A stretch of DNA of 64,000 bases from Clostridiales bacterium (lineage in GTDB: Bacteria; Bacillota; Clostridia; Monoglobales; Monoglobaceae). Location of the stretch: contig JAHZIG010000011.1 of NCBI GenBank assembly GCA_019419865.1, positions 31,609 through 95,608 of the forward strand, given 5' to 3'. The position numbers and the translations under genes are program-made. Every line of letters starts with the position of its first letter. Position 1 is the first letter of the stretch. The notes beneath the pieces were generated by a model. That model was not told where the DNA came from, made no database searches, and saw nothing but the letters and a program-made list of their open reading frames with translations. Positions 63,893 to 64,000 of this stretch are shown here, one piece after another.

Positions 63893-64000
63893 AAATACTC
63901 GCCTCAGCGATATCCCACCTGATCGGGCGGGAATACGTGAGCGGTTTCGACCTGCAAACGCTCTGCGGCAAGGAGGACAGGTTCTCGACCAGCGGACTTG
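63893..64000 (+). other. window edge: open frame without a start
   Basis: From about 63893 the frame reading SHLIGREYVSGFDLQTLCGK stays open to the edge. It has protein-like character but no start codon with a ribosome site, so it may be a truncated gene or chance. No identity can be given. Confidence 0.2.

Overview
The window looks like a chromosomal segment of a low-to-mid-GC Firmicute of the class Clostridia. Evidence: typical Gram-positive Shine-Dalgarno sites, SLH and CsaB cell-envelope genes, a Rex redox regulator, Mrp, a phosphoketolase, NCS2 and AI-2E transporters, and consensus TTGACA-17-TATAAT promoters. A secreted pectate lyase and a secreted rhamnogalacturonan acetylesterase point to a pectin-degrading, probably gut-associated anaerobe. 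Placement near Monoglobus or other Oscillospirales is a guess.

Layout. 1-15 kb: serA, RNase P RNA, a tiny type I toxin-antitoxin (TA) locus, a pectate lyase with a 480-bp internal duplication, an AAA/DUF4143 ATPase, an SLH protein, phosphoketolase, a glycosyltransferase-CsaB fusion, mrp and ybaK. 15-25 kb: a gene remnant, then aconitase, isocitrate dehydrogenase, rex, a P-loop protein, an OGG-type glycosylase, class II aldolase, a second TA locus and a NUDIX hydrolase. 25-39 kb: a branched-chain amino-acid block (ilvB, ilvN, ilvC, ilvD, cimA, leuC, leuD, leuB), interrupted by a third TA locus and a secreted stalk-domain protein. 39-45 kb: carB and carA (minus strand) with a leader peptide and possible attenuator, and tRNA-Lys. 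45-64 kb: NCS2 permease, acetylesterase, HAD phosphatase, AI-2E-family protein, several small proteins, a three-gene export system whose ATPase has lost its nucleotide-binding motifs, a TetR regulator, ftsH, a GT8 glycosyltransferase and a VWA protein.

The most unusual content lies between the genes. About twenty copies or pieces of a roughly 180-bp repeat with terminal inverted repeats (outer ends CAACGTAG and CTACGTTG, followed by GATTAG-like units) fill intergenic spaces almost exactly from stop codon to ribosome-binding site or promoter. They often supply the stop codon and last residues of the upstream protein, and in three places the TTG of a -35 box. Two sites hold tandem triplicates (after rex, and between carA and carB). 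All three TA loci are bracketed by one full copy and one half copy. Two of them (23.9 and 27.9 kb) are paralogues encoding 24-residue hydrophobic peptides opposed by a convergent antisense RNA with shared 5' direct repeats, organised like the enterococcal par/Fst locus. I regard the repeat family and its association with miniature TA modules as the likeliest undescribed system here.

Metabolically the window links central carbon (phosphoketolase, aldolase, aconitase, isocitrate dehydrogenase) to amino-acid supply (serine, 2-oxoglutarate, valine/isoleucine/leucine) and carbamoyl phosphate, with extracellular pectin breakdown and SLH/pyruvylated-polymer wall anchoring at the surface.
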